21,395 nucleotides of DNA from an uncultured Alphaproteobacteria bacterium (GCA_905480445.1 CAJQQJ010000194.1:1-21395); one strand, 5' to 3'. Counted from the stretch's first letter, positions 13,467 to 21,395 are shown. The notes: a model not told the origin generated them from the sequence alone. Translations and numbers: made by a program.

Positions 13467-16015
13467 GAAGGTGCCTTTGTTTTCTTCATAGATGCTAAGA
13501 CAGCAAAAGGTGACAAGTTCACAAGCTTTTCAGCTTTTTTGGATGGGTTAGGTTTTTTGCTTTTTCTGTTTCTAGTTTTAAATGCAGGCTTCTTTTTGAC
13601 GAGATAAGAAGCACCGTCACCATCAGGTTTAGAAAAGCTAAACCCAAGAGCAAGGCAAAGCTTTTCAGATCTATCGAGATCAGAGTTTGTAAACTCAGCT
13701 ATTGCCGCAACAGCTCGCACAGACTTGGCAGCAGATAGCTTCGCAATTTTCTGCTCAAGCCTCGGTAAAAAGCTACATTGAACGGCAATTTTGGGATCTT
13801 TTACTCCGAGAACGACGTAACCCATTGCTTGGTACAGCTCAGCAGGAAAAGCCTTATCGACTAACAGCAACCTTTGTTGACCGACGGGCGGATTATCGCG
13901 ATCCGCTTGGGCATAGACTTTCCATAACAGAGCTTTGAACTTTGCCGCTTTACGATCCATTGAACTCGCCTGCCAGACGGCATGCCTAGACAGTAACACT
14001 TGGTGTTTCTTGAGGAAATCCTGTTCTTCATTCGTCAGTTTCTTGGGCAACTGAACCAACGCCTTTCTCGGCAGAAGCCCCAGGTTTTCACCGAGTTGAA
14101 AGACTAGACCACGTAGGTTTTTGGGCGCTGATTCATCTTCTAACAAAGAAACAAGTGGCCCAATCAAGTGGCGCTGATGAGATTTGCAAAAATCCAACAG
14201 CCGGTCAGTTATTTTTTGTATCTGTTCTGGTTCCAGGAATTTGAACTTGTTTGGCTTGATGTCAGGTGACAACAAGGTTCTACCTTTCACCAATTGCCCC
14301 AACTTCTGATCATTCAAATAGAGGCCGCCATCAGCACGCAACTTGATGGCCTTGTCAGCCGAAACTGTGAACTCGGTGATCCGCTTTTCTATCTCTGGCC
14401 CGATAACCCTTCGTACTGCCGTCATGACAGGCTTAGCCGCCTCTTTGTCGCCACTAACAACAGATTCTTCGAGTTCGAAATCAAAACCAGCCAGCCGGCC
14501 AACTTCTTGGCCTTCAATGACGATTTCTCCGTTGGCGCGAATGCCCGCTTGAAGAGGCTGATCGCTGCTTAACCGGCTAAAAATGGCGGCGGCTCGCCGA
14601 TCCACGAATTGCTTTGTCAGTCGTTCGTGTAACGCATCCGAGAGCCTATCCTCGATCTCCCGCGTTTTCTCTTGCCAATAGCTTTTGCGTTCTACCCAAT
14701 CTCCACGATGGGAAATGAAAGTCCAAGTTCGAATGGCCGCAATTCTTGCCATGAGCGAATCAATATCGCCTTGGGTTTTGTCTTGCTGTTTGATCTGTGA
14801 AGCAATCCAATCCTCAGGCAATAAACCGGGACCTGCTAAAAGGAGCTTGATAATACTTCCCAAAAGGTTGGTGTGAGAATCGGTAAGAGTTTTACGGAAA
14901 TCAGGAACCTGGCAAACATCCCACAGCATTCTGACCGCCGCTGGCCCTTTCACAAGGCCACGGATGTCTTCGTTTTTCGATAGCACTTTCAAGGCTTGAT
15001 GGTCACCACCTTCCTGAGCGCGTTGAAGTATTCCACGCACTGGCGGTAACTCTTCCAAGCTCATAAGAAGATGGGAAATCCGATCAAAATTCAAATCTCG
15101 GCTGCGCCACATCAAGGACTGCAGCGGGTCGAACCTGTGTTCTTCAATGGCATCAACAACCTCTTCCGGCAAGGCGCCAATCTCGGCGGTAGTGCAGAAC
15201 GTACCATCATTCATATGACGGCCAGCGCGACCAGCTATTTGCGCTAATTCTGGAACTGTCAGCAAGCGATAACGGCGGCCATCGAATTTCTTCACTTTGC
15301 CAAAGGTCACGTGATCCAGGTCCATGTTGAGACCCATACCAATCGCATCCGTCGCAACAAGGAAGTCGACCTCACCGGATTGAAACATCTCAACTTGAGC
15401 GTTCCTTGTCCTGGGGCTGAGAGCGCCCAGAACAACAGCAGCACCACCGCGTTGGCGGCGCAAAGTATCAGCGACTTGATAAACTTCTGAACCAGAAAAA
15501 ACCACGACGGCGGACCTAGGTGGAATTCGTGATAGTTTCTTCGGCACAACATAGGAAAGCGTAGACAAACGTCTGCGTGTTTGAAAATCTGTGTCAGGGA
15601 CTAATTTCTTAATCAGTGGTCGGATTGTGTCAGAGCCCAAGAACATGGTTTCTTCGGTCCCACGGCAATGAAGCAGGCGGTCTGTAAAGACATGACCGCG
15701 TTCCGGATCACCACAGAGTTGTATTTCATCAATCGCCATAAATTCGACGGCAATGTCCAGCGGCATGGCCTCTACTGTACAAATCCAATAGGACGGATTT
15801 GTGGGGATTATCTTCTCTTCCCCGGTAACCAACGCGACGGCCTCGGGGCCTTTTGCCTTAACAACCTTGTCGTAATTTTCGCGGGCGAGAAGGCGCAATG
15901 GGAAACCCATCATTCCACTGGCGTGGCCCAACATGCGCTCGATAGCTAAGAAAGTTTTGCCAGTATTGGTCGGACCTAGCACCGCCACAATCTGTGAATC
16001 AGAAAAGAGTTCCAT
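13463..16015 (-). CDS. SUV3-like ATP-dependent RNA helicase
   Basis: An 850-residue superfamily 2 helicase. Walker A is GPTNTGKT (residues 14-21), motif II is DEIQ (96-99), and motif VI is QIAGRAGR (259-266), with ATDAIGMGLNMDLDHV (221-236) as motif V. This is the pattern of mitochondrial SUV3 and its alphaproteobacterial relatives, which unwind structured RNA in degradation. The SUV3-type middle region covers about 300-560. The C-terminus is strongly basic (Lys-rich from about 800), likely for RNA binding. ATG 16015 is preceded by a GGAAAG-type sequence. It heads the minus-strand series helicase, S4, TerC, TerB, FdxA and is divergent from htpG, with 126 bases between starts. Confidence 0.9.
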   Translation of the reverse strand: MELFSDSQIVAVLGPTNTGKTFLAIERMLGHASGMMGFPLRLLARENYDKVVKAKGPEAVALVTGEEKIIPTNPSYWICTVEAMPLDIAVEFMAIDEIQLCGDPERGHVFTDRLLHCRGTEETMFLGSDTIRPLIKKLVPDTDFQTRRRLSTLSYVVPKKLSRIPPRSAVVVFSGSEVYQVADTLRRQRGGAAVVLGALSPRTRNAQVEMFQSGEVDFLVATDAIGMGLNMDLDHVTFGKVKKFDGRRYRLLTVPELAQIAGRAGRHMNDGTFCTTAEIGALPEEVVDAIEEHRFDPLQSLMWRSRDLNFDRISHLLMSLEELPPVRGILQRAQEGGDHQALKVLSKNEDIRGLVKGPAAVRMLWDVCQVPDFRKTLTDSHTNLLGSIIKLLLAGPGLLPEDWIASQIKQQDKTQGDIDSLMARIAAIRTWTFISHRGDWVERKSYWQEKTREIEDRLSDALHERLTKQFVDRRAAAIFSRLSSDQPLQAGIRANGEIVIEGQEVGRLAGFDFELEESVVSGDKEAAKPVMTAVRRVIGPEIEKRITEFTVSADKAIKLRADGGLYLNDQKLGQLVKGRTLLSPDIKPNKFKFLEPEQIQKITDRLLDFCKSHQRHLIGPLVSLLEDESAPKNLRGLVFQLGENLGLLPRKALVQLPKKLTNEEQDFLKKHQVLLSRHAVWQASSMDRKAAKFKALLWKVYAQADRDNPPVGQQRLLLVDKAFPAELYQAMGYVVLGVKDPKIAVQCSFLPRLEQKIAKLSAAKSVRAVAAIAEFTNSDLDRSEKLCLALGFSFSKPDGDGASYLVKKKPAFKTRNRKSKKPNPSKKAEKLVNLSPFAVLASMKKTKAPS

Positions 16016-16076
16016 CGTGATTTCACTTTCCGATTTCTAAGCTATCAAAATCAAGTCAAAAATTAACGTCTAAGCA

Positions 16077-16104
16077 CTTGAGCTTACCAACTGTCTCACC
16101 ATAT
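16077..16104 (+). promoter_or_regulatory. Candidate heat-shock (RpoH-type) promoter of htpG
   Basis: CTTGAG (16077-16082), 14 bases, then CACCATAT (16097-16104) resembles the sigma-32 pattern CTTGAA / CCCCATNT. An overlapping housekeeping reading (TTGAGC, 18 bases, TATAAG) is also possible. It leads into htpG after about 37 bases. Confidence 0.5.
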
Positions 16105-16141
16105 AAGGTCGGCCACCAACAACAGAAGACTGAGGGTAAGA

Positions 16142-18004
16142 ATGACTCAAGAAAAAATGCAGTTCCAGACGGAAGTTGCAAGACTTTTGGATATCGTTGC
16201 AAACGCGCTCTATTCCAATCAAGAAATTTTCTTGAGAGAACTTGTATCTAACGCATCTGATGCTTGTGACAAGCTTAGATACCTCTCCCTCACTGACAGT
16301 GATTTGTTGAAAGACGACAGTGAACTCAAAATTCGCTTAACAGTGGACAAAGAAGCTAAAACCCTGACGATTGCTGACAACGGCATTGGCATGAACAGAG
16401 ACGATCTGATCGCCAACCTTGGTACAATTGCAAAGTCCGGCACTCTCGATTTCCTGAAGAACTTCAGCAAAGACAAGAAAGATGTCAGCCAGATTGGTCA
16501 ATTCGGTGTTGGCTTCTATTCTTCCTTCATGGTGTCTGAGAAAGTCACCGTAAACACAAGGCGAGCAGGTGAAGATCGAAGCTGGACATGGACCAGTGAC
16601 GGCCAGGGCGAATACACCATTGATGAAGGCTCATCTGATGTCGCACGAGGGACCACCGTCACTCTGCACCTGAAAGAAGACGCTGGTGAATACTTGGAAG
16701 AAAACCGCCTTTCCTCCATTGTTGGCCGCTATTCCGACCACATCCAATTCCCTGTGGTCATGAAAGGCGAAGAAGAAGATCAAAGCCTCAACTCTGCTTC
16801 TGCACTGTGGACCAGATCCAAGTCAGATATCTCAGAAGAGCAATACGAAGAATTTTATCGCCATACTGCGAACGCCTTCGATTCACCTTGGTTGACTATG
16901 CACAACACGACTGAAGGTGTGATTGAGTATACATCACTGTTGTACGTTCCAAGCCAAGCCCCCTTCGATCTTTTCCAGCCAGAACGCAAAATTGGCGTGC
17001 AGCTCTTTGTGCAAAGAGTTTTCATCACTGATGAATGCCAGGAATTGCTCCCCGGATATCTCAGATTTGTACGGGGTATCGTCGATTCTTCTGACCTGCC
17101 GCTCAACATCAGCCGTGAGCTTCTACAAGACAATCCTGTCCTAAGGAAAATCCGGTCAGGCCTTACCAAGCGTATCCTTGGCGAACTCAAGAAGAAGGCT
17201 GAAAAAGACGCAGAAAGCTATCTCTCTTTCTGGGCTGCCTTTGGTGCCGTCATCAAAGAAGGCCTCTATGAGGACTTTGAACAAAGAGACACTCTGCTTG
17301 GCTTGACACGTTTCAATTCGAGCACGTCTGATCAACTCACCAGTCTTGCTGACTACGTAAGCCGAATGAAAGAAGGCCAAAATGCTGTCTTCTACATCAC
17401 TGGTGAAAGCCTTGAGGCGATCAAGAACTCACCTCACCTTGAGGGCTTCAGATCAAAGGGCGTCGAAGTCTTATTGATGACTGATCCGGTCGACGATTTT
17501 TGGCTTGGTCAAATCGGAGAGTTCGACGGCAAGCCGTTCAAGTCGATCACACGTGTTGCAGCCGATTTAGACGAAATCAAATCAGAGACTGAAGACGACA
17601 AGAAGGAAGAGAAAAAGGATGCACCGAATGTTGCGGCTGTTCTTGAACTCTTCAAACTGGGTCTTGGTGACAAAATCAAAGATGTTCGTGTCACACAGCG
17701 CCTGACCGACAGCCCGGTTTGTTTGGTAGCAGATGACGGCGATATCGACATTCATTTGGCGCGCATTCTAAAACAGCACAAACAACTGAATGAAAGCCAG
17801 CAACGTATTTTGGAGGTTAATCCAAACCATCCAATCATCATTCAGCTGAAGAACAAGTTGGATGGTGGAACGTCTGCGAGCGATCTAGAAGATTACACCG
17901 AAGTCCTTTACGGCCAAGCAATCATTCAAGAAGGCGAAAGTCTGCCAGATCCTGCCAACTTCACTAAGAAGCTAAACAAAATTTTAGCTGCCAAAATTGC
18001 CTAG
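16142..18004 (+). CDS. htpG: Molecular chaperone HtpG (Hsp90)
   Basis: A full-length 620-residue bacterial Hsp90. It is an ATP-dependent dimeric cytoplasmic chaperone. The N-terminal GHKL ATPase has catalytic Glu33 and Asn37 (LRELVSNASDA), DNGIGM (79-84) and GQFGVGFYS (119-127). The middle domain contains SDLPLNISRELLQDN with the ATP-sensing arginine. The C-terminal dimerisation domain follows an acidic, lysine-rich stretch (about 485-498). ATG 16142 follows GAGGG at five bases. A plausible RpoH-type promoter lies upstream, and an RpoH gene is in the window. It is convergent with the DUF1223 gene, nine bases apart. Confidence 0.98.
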   Translation: MTQEKMQFQTEVARLLDIVANALYSNQEIFLRELVSNASDACDKLRYLSLTDSDLLKDDSELKIRLTVDKEAKTLTIADNGIGMNRDDLIANLGTIAKSGTLDFLKNFSKDKKDVSQIGQFGVGFYSSFMVSEKVTVNTRRAGEDRSWTWTSDGQGEYTIDEGSSDVARGTTVTLHLKEDAGEYLEENRLSSIVGRYSDHIQFPVVMKGEEEDQSLNSASALWTRSKSDISEEQYEEFYRHTANAFDSPWLTMHNTTEGVIEYTSLLYVPSQAPFDLFQPERKIGVQLFVQRVFITDECQELLPGYLRFVRGIVDSSDLPLNISRELLQDNPVLRKIRSGLTKRILGELKKKAEKDAESYLSFWAAFGAVIKEGLYEDFEQRDTLLGLTRFNSSTSDQLTSLADYVSRMKEGQNAVFYITGESLEAIKNSPHLEGFRSKGVEVLLMTDPVDDFWLGQIGEFDGKPFKSITRVAADLDEIKSETEDDKKEEKKDAPNVAAVLELFKLGLGDKIKDVRVTQRLTDSPVCLVADDGDIDIHLARILKQHKQLNESQQRILEVNPNHPIIIQLKNKLDGGTSASDLEDYTEVLYGQAIIQEGESLPDPANFTKKLNKILAAKIA

Positions 18005-18013
18005 TGATTTGGC
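17990..18013. terminator. Weak bidirectional hairpin between htpG and the DUF1223 gene
   Basis: GCCAAA (17990-17995) pairs with TTTGGC (18008-18013) across the htpG stop, ending at the DUF1223 stop. Flanks are A/T-rich on both sides but lack a true T-run, so terminator function is uncertain. Confidence 0.3.
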
Positions 18014-18739
18014 TTAAAACTTGAACTCTGCGTAGGAAGCGCGGACTGGACCATGACCAAAGTTCCTTGCTGATTGCACAATGACAACGTAGCCGTCGGC
18101 AAGGAATTCAGGTGCCTTCAACACCATAGCTTGACCATCCCATAATCCCAGATGCTCAATAGACCGCACAACATTGGAATTCGTGAGCGTGCGCCCGCGG
18201 TTCTCACCTCTTAGGATTTTCGTTGTGTGTTCTTTGTCAAAGTGGACCAGCCAAACTGAGCTGTTTTTTCCATTGTGATCCTCTGGAAGAAGAATTTCGC
18301 CGTTGTCGCCACGGCTTATTGTCAACTTCATTTGCTTGTCAGCGTAATTGATACAACGGTTGATATCGGATTTATCCGCACCCATTGCATCCAACCTACC
18401 GTCGACAACAACTTGTGGCGTATAAACGTAACGCGCTCTCAGCGCATCAGCATACATTCTCTGACGTTTTGTGTGTTGGCTAGAGGCAAAAGGATCTTTC
18501 CAGCCAATATAGTCCCAGTAATCCACGTGAAAAGACAGACCAAGCACAGCGTCGTTTTTTGTCAGTTTCTGCAAGTATGCGTCCGCCGGTGGGCAAGAGC
18601 TACAGCCTTGCGAAGTGAAGAGTTCAACGATGACGGGATTGATCAAGAATTTCCTCTGATCACCTGACGCCTCTGACGGCTGTAGAGGTAAAGCAACCAT
18701 CACAAACAGAGTAAAAACGAATGATAGAATTTTTTTCAT
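18014..18739 (-). CDS. Exported DUF1223 protein, thioredoxin-like
   Basis: A 241-residue DUF1223 protein. The first 25 residues form a signal peptide (Lys-Lys, a hydrophobic core, then PSEASG), so it is exported to the periplasm. A CSSC motif at 46-49 in ELFTSQGCSSCPPAD sits at the usual place for a thioredoxin-fold active site, followed by LSFHVDYWDYIGWKDPF, a strong family signature. A redox role is suggested by the CxxC but has not, to my knowledge, been shown for the family. ATG 18739 follows AAGAAG. It is convergent with htpG and divergent from the sulfhydrylase gene. Confidence 0.9.
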   Translation of the reverse strand: MKKILSFVFTLFVMVALPLQPSEASGDQRKFLINPVIVELFTSQGCSSCPPADAYLQKLTKNDAVLGLSFHVDYWDYIGWKDPFASSQHTKRQRMYADALRARYVYTPQVVVDGRLDAMGADKSDINRCINYADKQMKLTISRGDNGEILLPEDHNGKNSSVWLVHFDKEHTTKILRGENRGRTLTNSNVVRSIEHLGLWDGQAMVLKAPEFLADGYVVIVQSARNFGHGPVRASYAEFKF

Positions 18740-18895
18740 GCTTCTTAGGTAAGGCAGCCTCTAACAAACAGCTAGTAAAAAACAGGTGAGTACAGCCATA
18801 GTCAATCTTCTGTGAATGAACTTGATCACAAGAGAGTAGCACCAATACTTTCGTTGCAACTTCAACAAGCGTTGTTCTTTTTACCGGACGATCGT
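18740..18895. other. Intergenic sequence, nothing assigned
   Basis: This stretch upstream of the DUF1223 gene and of the metY promoter shows no supported gene. A minus-strand open frame crosses it (18660-18911) but runs antisense through the metY promoter and overlaps the DUF1223 start, so I leave it out. Confidence 0.4.
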
Positions 18896-18924
18896 TTGAC
18901 AAAATGGTCAACTGTCTTTATTAG
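18896..18924 (+). promoter_or_regulatory. Sigma-70 promoter of the riboswitch-metY transcript
   Basis: Perfect TTGACA (18896-18901), 17-base spacer, TATTAG (18919-18924). The predicted start near 18930 coincides with the first pairing bases of the riboswitch. The -35 region also contains the inverted repeat TTGAC/GTCAA (18896-18900 and 18907-18911), which could be an operator. Confidence 0.65.
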
Positions 18925-18928
18925 AACC

Positions 18929-18997
18929 CTGCGCTGATTTGTTATTTGCTTGCGGGCGTGGCGGCTAGAAGTCGTCAAAAACTGCTAAAAGAATAAC
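18929..18997 (+). promoter_or_regulatory. SAM-II (metA/SAM_alpha) riboswitch with an extra hairpin
   Basis: The SAM-II pseudoknot can be drawn completely. P1 is CUGCGC (18929-18934) with GCGUGG (18956-18961), two G-U pairs. The loop starts with the conserved UGAUUUG (18935-18941) and holds GCUUGC. P2b pairs GUUAUUU (18941-18947) with GAAUAAC (18991-18997). P2a pairs GCGG (18952-18955) with CUGC (18982-18985), inside the conserved GCUAAAA. Between P1 and P2 lies an extra 5-bp hairpin CGGCU-AGA-AGUCG (18962-18974). The family binds S-adenosylmethionine and lowers expression of methionine genes in Alphaproteobacteria, which fits the sulfhydrylase downstream. The ribosome binding site is about 46 bases further on, so control may not be by direct masking. 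A weak hairpin CAGAG/CTCTG (18998-19019) followed by T-rich sequence lies between. Confidence 0.82.
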
Positions 18998-19056
18998 CAG
19001 AGATTTCCTTTAGGCTCTGTCAGCGTCCTTTTTTATTTTTATTGAGGATGCTCAAA

Positions 19057-20346
19057 ATGACTACGACTTCAAACAAAGCAGAAACTCTTGTTCTACACGG
19101 TGGGCCATACCGCGCCGATCCAGCAACTGGATCTGTCGCCGTTCCAATCTATCAAACGACTTCCTACCAGTTCAACAGCGCTGAACATGCAGCCAACCTC
19201 TTTGGATTAAAAGAGCTTGGCAATATCTATACACGTATCATGAACCCTACGACAGCGGTCCTAGAGGAACGCCTAGCACAATTGGAAGGTGCTGTGGCAG
19301 GTTTAGCAACGGCATCTGGACAAGCAGCCATCACGCTGGCGATTCAAAACATTGCGCAAGCAGGCGACAATATTGTCAGCTCAACCAATCTCTATGGTGG
19401 TACCTGGAACTTGTTCGCGAACACTCTGAATGCTCAAGGCATCGAAGTTCGTTTCGTTGATCCCGTAGATCCTGACAGTTTCGCAAAAGCAGCCGACAAG
19501 AACACCAGAGCCTTCTTCGCCGAAACTCTGCCCAACCCCAAACTTGAAGTGTTCCCCATTGCAGAAGTAGCAGCCATCGGCGAAGCTCTCGGTATTCCAC
19601 TGATCGTTGATAACACAGCCGCGCCGCTCATTTGTCGCCCGATTGATCATGGTGCCCATATCGTTATTCATTCGACCACCAAGTACATCGGTGGGCATGG
19701 GACCTCAATCGGTGGCGTCATTCTCGACTCAGGAAAATTTGATTGGGAGAAACATGCTGAGCGCTTCCCGCTGTTGAACACACCAGATCCTTCCTACCAT
19801 GGTGCCGTTTGGGTTGAGGCTGTGAAGCCACTTGGCCCAATCGCCTATATCTTAAAGGCGCGGGTAACTTTGTTGCGTGATACAGGTGGTGCGGCCAGCC
19901 CAACCAATTCGTTCTATACAATCCAGGGACTTGAAACTCTGGCCCTGAGACTGGAACGGCAATGCGAGAACGCTGCTAAGGTTGCCGATTTCCTCGCTGG
20001 TCATTCAGCCGTTTCCAAAGTCATCTATCCCGGATTGCAAAGCGGTGAAAACAAAGCGCGAGCAGACAAATACCTCAGCGGATCATTTGGTGCGCTCGTC
20101 GGTTTTGAACTGAAAGACGGCACAGAAGTGGGAAGTAAATTCATCGACGGTTTGAACCTGCTCTACCATGTCGCCAATATTGGTGACAGCAAAAGCCTAG
20201 CGATCCATCCGGCGAGCACGACCCATTCTCAGCTGACAGCCGAAGAACAACTCTCGTCAGGCGTAACGCCCGGCTACGTTCGACTTTCAATCGGCATTGA
20301 ACATATCGACGACATTATTGCGGATATTGAGCAAGCGCTCAGCTAG
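19057..20346 (+). CDS. metY: O-acetylhomoserine sulfhydrylase (aminocarboxypropyltransferase)
   Basis: A 429-residue PLP enzyme of the Cys/Met metabolism family. It converts O-acetylhomoserine and sulfide to homocysteine. ETLVLHGG near the start, YTRIMNPTT (58-66), SGQAA (87-91), VDNT (184-187) and the PLP lysine Lys209 in HSTTKYIGGHG are visible. The long central insertion around 222-260 (HAERFPLLNTPDPSYHG) places it in the MetY/COG2873 group rather than among cystathionine synthases. ATG 19057 is preceded by GAGG at nine bases; TTG 19042 and ATG 19048 lie too close to or upstream of that site. It sits behind a SAM-II riboswitch and before a strong terminator, so it is a single-gene unit. 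It matches the acetyl-type MetA at 2330. Confidence 0.94.
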   Translation: MTTTSNKAETLVLHGGPYRADPATGSVAVPIYQTTSYQFNSAEHAANLFGLKELGNIYTRIMNPTTAVLEERLAQLEGAVAGLATASGQAAITLAIQNIAQAGDNIVSSTNLYGGTWNLFANTLNAQGIEVRFVDPVDPDSFAKAADKNTRAFFAETLPNPKLEVFPIAEVAAIGEALGIPLIVDNTAAPLICRPIDHGAHIVIHSTTKYIGGHGTSIGGVILDSGKFDWEKHAERFPLLNTPDPSYHGAVWVEAVKPLGPIAYILKARVTLLRDTGGAASPTNSFYTIQGLETLALRLERQCENAAKVADFLAGHSAVSKVIYPGLQSGENKARADKYLSGSFGALVGFELKDGTEVGSKFIDGLNLLYHVANIGDSKSLAIHPASTTHSQLTAEEQLSSGVTPGYVRLSIGIEHIDDIIADIEQALS

Positions 20347-20377
20347 AGAGATCCCTGCTCTCTTCATTCCGTTGGAA

Positions 20378-20409
20378 AAGGCTCAGCATTGGCTGGGCCT
20401 TTTTTATTT
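20378..20409 (+). terminator. Intrinsic terminator of metY
   Basis: A 10-bp stem AAGGCTCAGC/GCTGGGCCTT (one G-U pair) closes a 4-base ATTG loop and runs into TTTTTTATTT. A smaller hairpin AGAGAG/CTCTCT (20345-20363) overlaps the metY stop codon just before it. Confidence 0.92.
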
Positions 20410-20505
20410 GCGACAGAGAGCCAGCCAAGGGGAGCCGCTCTGAAGACAGACGGCTAGTTCTATCGATTGTTTGCTGGGCTCAACGTTAAAAATTGAGGCA
20501 TCGAC

Positions 20506-20916
20506 ATGACAGAAACAACTAAGGGCCATTGTTTGTGCAAAGCTGTCAGTTTTGAAATTGACCTTCCCGTCCGAGCTTGCGTCAATTGTCACTGCGACAG
20601 CTGTCGGCGCCAATGCTCCTCTCCTATGACAACCTACGTCGGGATTACTGACGAAAAATGGAGATGGACAGGCAAAGAGCCCAAGATCTATAAATCTTCG
20701 CCAGGAGTAGAGCGTAGTTTTTGTGAAAATTGCGGCACCCCAATCTCATTCCGTTCAGAGGGCATGTCCGGTGTCATGCATCTTTATGTGGCCGCGATGG
20801 AAGAACCAGAGCAGTTCGAACCAACACTCCATGTCTCACACGAGGAAAAATTATCCTGGCTGCACCTAGACCATGGCCTGCCAACCCATGAAGGACCTGA
20901 CTACACGAAAGCCTGA
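20506..20916 (+). CDS. GFA/CENP-V-type zinc protein
   Basis: A 136-residue protein of the glutathione-dependent formaldehyde-activating (GFA)/CENP-V family. Zinc ligands follow the family pattern: Cys9 and Cys11 (GHCLCKAV), Cys28, Cys30 and Cys33 (CHCDSC), and Cys73 and Cys76 (FCENCGTPI). The length is standard. Some members promote the addition of glutathione to formaldehyde, but most are uncharacterised and the name overstates what is known. ATG 20506 has GAGG seven bases upstream. It follows the metY terminator and so probably has its own promoter, which I could not locate with confidence. It is convergent with the small right-end gene. Confidence 0.88.
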   Translation: MTETTKGHCLCKAVSFEIDLPVRACVNCHCDSCRRQCSSPMTTYVGITDEKWRWTGKEPKIYKSSPGVERSFCENCGTPISFRSEGMSGVMHLYVAAMEEPEQFEPTLHVSHEEKLSWLHLDHGLPTHEGPDYTKA

Positions 20917-20978
20917 AAGACTCCCTGTTGGTCGCGGAACTGAGCGCAGCCAAGAAAATCCCGAACTGTTCCTTCTGA

Positions 20979-21317
20979 TTAGGTCTTTAAGTCGTACACG
21001 ACTTCAGATTCCACTGGTCTGTCTATGCAGCTCATTATTACTTCTCGGTGCTTCTGGTTTAATTCTTTTTCCATATTGGCCGGCAACAAGTTTTCGCCTT
21101 CCATATGGCAGATCAGAAACCATTGACCATTTCCTTCAAAAACTTGAAAAATCTCTCTCGTACAATTTTCTTCTCTCAAGCTATCAAGTGCTTCCGGTTT
21201 ATGCTTAAGCTGCACCTCAGCCCCCCAAGCCAGCAAGGTTTCAACTTTATCATTATGTGAGACCTCAGCATAACTAGAGGATTCCCATAGGCTGGAATAT
21301 TTGGTAACTTTTGTCAT
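20979..21317 (-). CDS. Small conserved hypothetical protein, possibly DUF6176-like
   Basis: A 112-residue soluble protein without signal peptide or membrane segment. It has the look of a single alpha+beta domain: a segment KPEALDSLREENCTREIFQ, a central FLICHMEGENLLPANM and NQKHREVI, ending in EVVYDLKT. The ALxxLxxE and KHxE-like features remind me of DUF6176, but this is recall only. ATG 21317 is chosen because AAAGG lies seven bases upstream; a GTG at 21359 would add 14 residues that overlap the preceding gene's end. The first 19 codons lie within the 137-base inverted repeat and are copied at the left end of the window. Function unknown. Confidence 0.65.
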   Translation of the reverse strand: MTKVTKYSSLWESSSYAEVSHNDKVETLLAWGAEVQLKHKPEALDSLREENCTREIFQVFEGNGQWFLICHMEGENLLPANMEKELNQKHREVIMSCIDRPVESEVVYDLKT

Positions 21318-21395
21318 GCAGAAACCTTTCGTCAGCCAACCCGAACTTTTTGTGACCACCAGCGATCTTGATCATCCAGCACTTCATGCGCTTGA
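21259..21395 (-). repeat. Terminal inverted repeat, right copy
   Basis: Perfect reverse complement of bases 1-137. Here the repeat runs into the intact 112-residue gene, so this copy looks like the original context. Confidence 0.95.
21332..21395 (-). CDS. 3' end of an unidentified gene (partial, right copy)
   Basis: The same 20-residue C-terminal tail as at bases 2-64, ending at TGA 14 bases before the small gene's ATG. The gene body lies outside the window. Spacing suggests the two genes are co-transcribed. Confidence 0.4.
   Translation of the reverse strand, partial: QAHEVLDDQDRWWSQKVRVG

Noticed and set aside
18660..18911. Minus-strand open frame of 83 codons upstream of the DUF1223 gene
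   Set aside because: It overlaps the DUF1223 start and runs antisense across the metY promoter, has no ribosome binding site that I can see, and its composition does not resemble a protein family.
20873..21208. Plus-strand open frame of 111 codons near the right end
   Set aside because: It is antisense to the better-supported 112-residue gene (20979-21317) and overlaps the end of the GFA-type gene; likely a shadow frame.
1..21395. CRISPR array, tRNA or rRNA genes, IS element, prophage or defence island
   Set aside because: No direct-repeat array, no tRNA cloverleaf, no transposase, integrase or phage genes were seen; the gene content is ordinary chromosomal.

Overview
The window reads as a chromosomal stretch from an alphaproteobacterium of moderate G+C (by eye a little under 50%), probably Rhodospirillales, Kiloniellales or Sneathiellales-like. 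The evidence is the gene content: a SUV3-like helicase / S4 protein / seven-iron ferredoxin / CarD run, an RpoH-family sigma factor, a plant/alphaproteobacterial-type glutamate-cysteine ligase, DUF4170 and DUF1223 proteins, an ETF-beta-type lysine methyltransferase beside ubiA, and a SAM-II riboswitch. I see no tRNA, rRNA, CRISPR array, IS element or prophage.

Layout. The two ends (1-137 and 21259-21395) are perfect inverted copies. They carry the 3' end of one unknown gene and the 5' end of a small gene that is complete only on the right. From the left follow a membrane-anchored nucleotide-sugar dehydratase/epimerase (193-2166, minus), metA plus a P-loop ATPase (2330-4129, minus), and a divergent DUF4170-DUF4170-DUF1737 fusion (4285-4857, plus). 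Next come methyltransferase and ubiA, overlapping by 4 bases (4841-6414, minus), and divergent rsmE and gshA (6459-8650, plus). Then rpoH, a degenerate metallophosphoesterase, carD, fdxA, terB-like, terC-like, S4/Hsp15-like and helicase genes run on the minus strand from 8662 to 16015. Finally htpG (plus), a DUF1223 protein (minus), the O-acetylhomoserine sulfhydrylase (plus, behind a SAM-II riboswitch), a GFA/CENP-V-type protein (plus) and the small right-end gene (minus).

How the parts connect. MetA carries Glu111, the residue associated with acetyl-CoA use, and the window also holds the O-acetylhomoserine-using sulfhydrylase. Together they make a two-step route from homoserine to homocysteine, with SAM feedback acting through the riboswitch on the second gene. 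RpoH and the heat-shock chaperone HtpG are both present, and htpG has a plausible heat-shock-type promoter. GshA and the GFA-type protein both relate to glutathione. Intrinsic terminators are clear after the epimerase, metA, carD, metY and between fdxA and carD.

Most of the window is core-genome material. The items most worth a second look are: the SAM-II riboswitch with an additional hairpin; the phosphoesterase that has lost most metal-binding residues and sits between carD and rpoH; a possible short RNA between fdxA and carD; the three-domain DUF fusion; and the 137-base inverted repeats at the ends. I found no clear new multi-gene defence or mobile system.
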